A stretch of DNA of 64,000 bases from 66-474 sp035249175. GTDB taxonomy: Bacteria; Pseudomonadota; Gammaproteobacteria; Xanthomonadales; Rhodanobacteraceae. Shown here piece by piece: positions 63,557 to 64,000 of this stretch. The translations under genes were made by a program, and so were the position numbers. Below the pieces are notes generated by a model. That model was given only the letters and a program-made list of their open reading frames with translations. It ran no database searches and was not told where the DNA came from. Location of the stretch: NCBI GenBank assembly GCA_035249175.1, contig DATFGT010000058.1:1-64000 (forward strand), read 5' to 3'. Position 1 is the stretch's first letter. The number at the start of each line of letters is the position of its first letter.

Positions 63557-63909
63557 TTCTTGATGGCTCGACGCGGACCCTTGCGGGTGCGCGCGTTGGT
63601 GCGGGTACGTTGGCCACGCGCGGGCAGGCCACGACGATGACGCAAGCCGCGGTAAGTGCCGAGGTCCATCAGGCGCTTGATGCTGATGCCGACTTCGCGG
63701 CGCAGGTCGCCTTCCACGGTGAACTTCGCCACTTCGCGGCGCAGGTTCTCGACTTCGCCCTCGGACAGCGACTTGATCTGGGTGGTCGGGGCGACACCCG
63801 CCGACTCGCAGATCTTGCGCGAACGGGTGCGGCCCACGCCATAGATGCTCTGCAAGCCTACCCAGACGTGCTTGTTGACTGGCAGGTTGACGCCTGCGAT
63901 ACGTGCCAT
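63553..63909 (-). CDS. rpsM: Ribosomal protein uS13
   Basis: A 118-residue 30S head protein with MARIAGVNLPVNKHVWVGLQ, SIYGVGRTRSRKICESAGV, DLRREVGISIKRLMDLGTYR and the strongly basic C-terminal tail RTNARTRKGPRRAIKK. It contacts 16S rRNA and the P-site tRNA. The length is normal. It is the first visible gene of the alpha operon; the remaining 91 bases to the window end show no gene, and secY or rpmJ would be expected just beyond. Confidence 0.97.
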   Translation of the reverse strand: MARIAGVNLPVNKHVWVGLQSIYGVGRTRSRKICESAGVAPTTQIKSLSEGEVENLRREVAKFTVEGDLRREVGISIKRLMDLGTYRGLRHRRGLPARGQRTRTNARTRKGPRRAIKK

Positions 63910-64000
63910 GTTGTGGGTACTCCACCTGAAATGCGTTGCCGATTCGGCAAACTGTTAATTATAGCCTGAAACCCGGCTTTGCGGAAACCCGTTCCCGCTT

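Overview
The window is GC-rich chromosomal DNA from a gammaproteobacterium. It most likely comes from the Lysobacterales (Xanthomonadales), near the Rhodanobacteraceae. The signs are a NagR/NagP-type N-acetylglucosamine regulon with its own TonB-dependent receptor, a class II DAHP synthase, and the rpsM-rpsK-rpsD-rpoA-rplQ ribosomal block. Genes are dense. I saw no rRNA, tRNA, IS element, prophage or CRISPR array, and no gene-free stretch reaches 300 bases.

Region by region. 0-5.6 kb: a small membrane protein, a giant DUF748 envelope protein and kbl. 5.7-17.7 kb: a chitin/N-acetylglucosamine regulon. GH20 hexosaminidase, an outer-membrane TonB receptor and glucokinase run on the minus strand. 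NagP permease, LacI-type NagR, NagB-II deaminase and NagA run on the plus strand. The two arms face away from a control region holding a perfect 18-bp palindromic operator and a second, weaker copy. The receptor carries an OmpA-type peptidoglycan-binding domain at its C-terminus; a close paralogue of that domain sits in an ordinary OmpA protein at 18.8-20.0 kb. 17.7-28.2 kb: a pseudouridine synthase, OmpA, prpD, a TerC membrane protein behind a yybP-ykoY-type manganese riboswitch, DUF924 and DUF6159 proteins, an S9 peptidase and fadH.

28.3-34.1 kb: a sigma-54-dependent activator converges on a five-gene minus-strand operon that looks like a divergent Fap-type functional amyloid system: a FapF-like coiled-coil/barrel pore, a FapD-like C39 peptidase, two small exported Asn/Gln/Val-rich proteins and a very glycine-rich exported protein. 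A sigma-54 promoter with exact GG-N10-GC spacing lies just upstream of the first gene. 34.2-44.7 kb: GST, a prpB-orfX-prpC methylcitrate operon, YihY, small exported proteins, a TPR/FlgO-like membrane protein, mdh, an aminotransferase, a GlsB-type protein and a cyclophilin.

44.8-54.8 kb: a TetR-controlled uptake and catabolic island. It has an alpha/beta hydrolase and TetR on the minus strand, then a TonB receptor, 3-hydroxybutyrate dehydrogenase and a complete Liv-type ABC importer on the plus strand. A consensus sigma-70 promoter overlaps a TetR-like palindrome in the control region. I infer import and use of 3-hydroxybutyrate, its oligomers or a related short hydroxyacid. 55.0-60.5 kb: typA, an RDD-pilin fusion, mug, class II DAHP synthase and dsbB. 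A REP-like palindrome between mug and the synthase supplies the stop codon of both. 60.5-64 kb: rplQ, rpoA, rpsD, rpsK and rpsM, with a possible 50-residue ORF coupled to rpsM.
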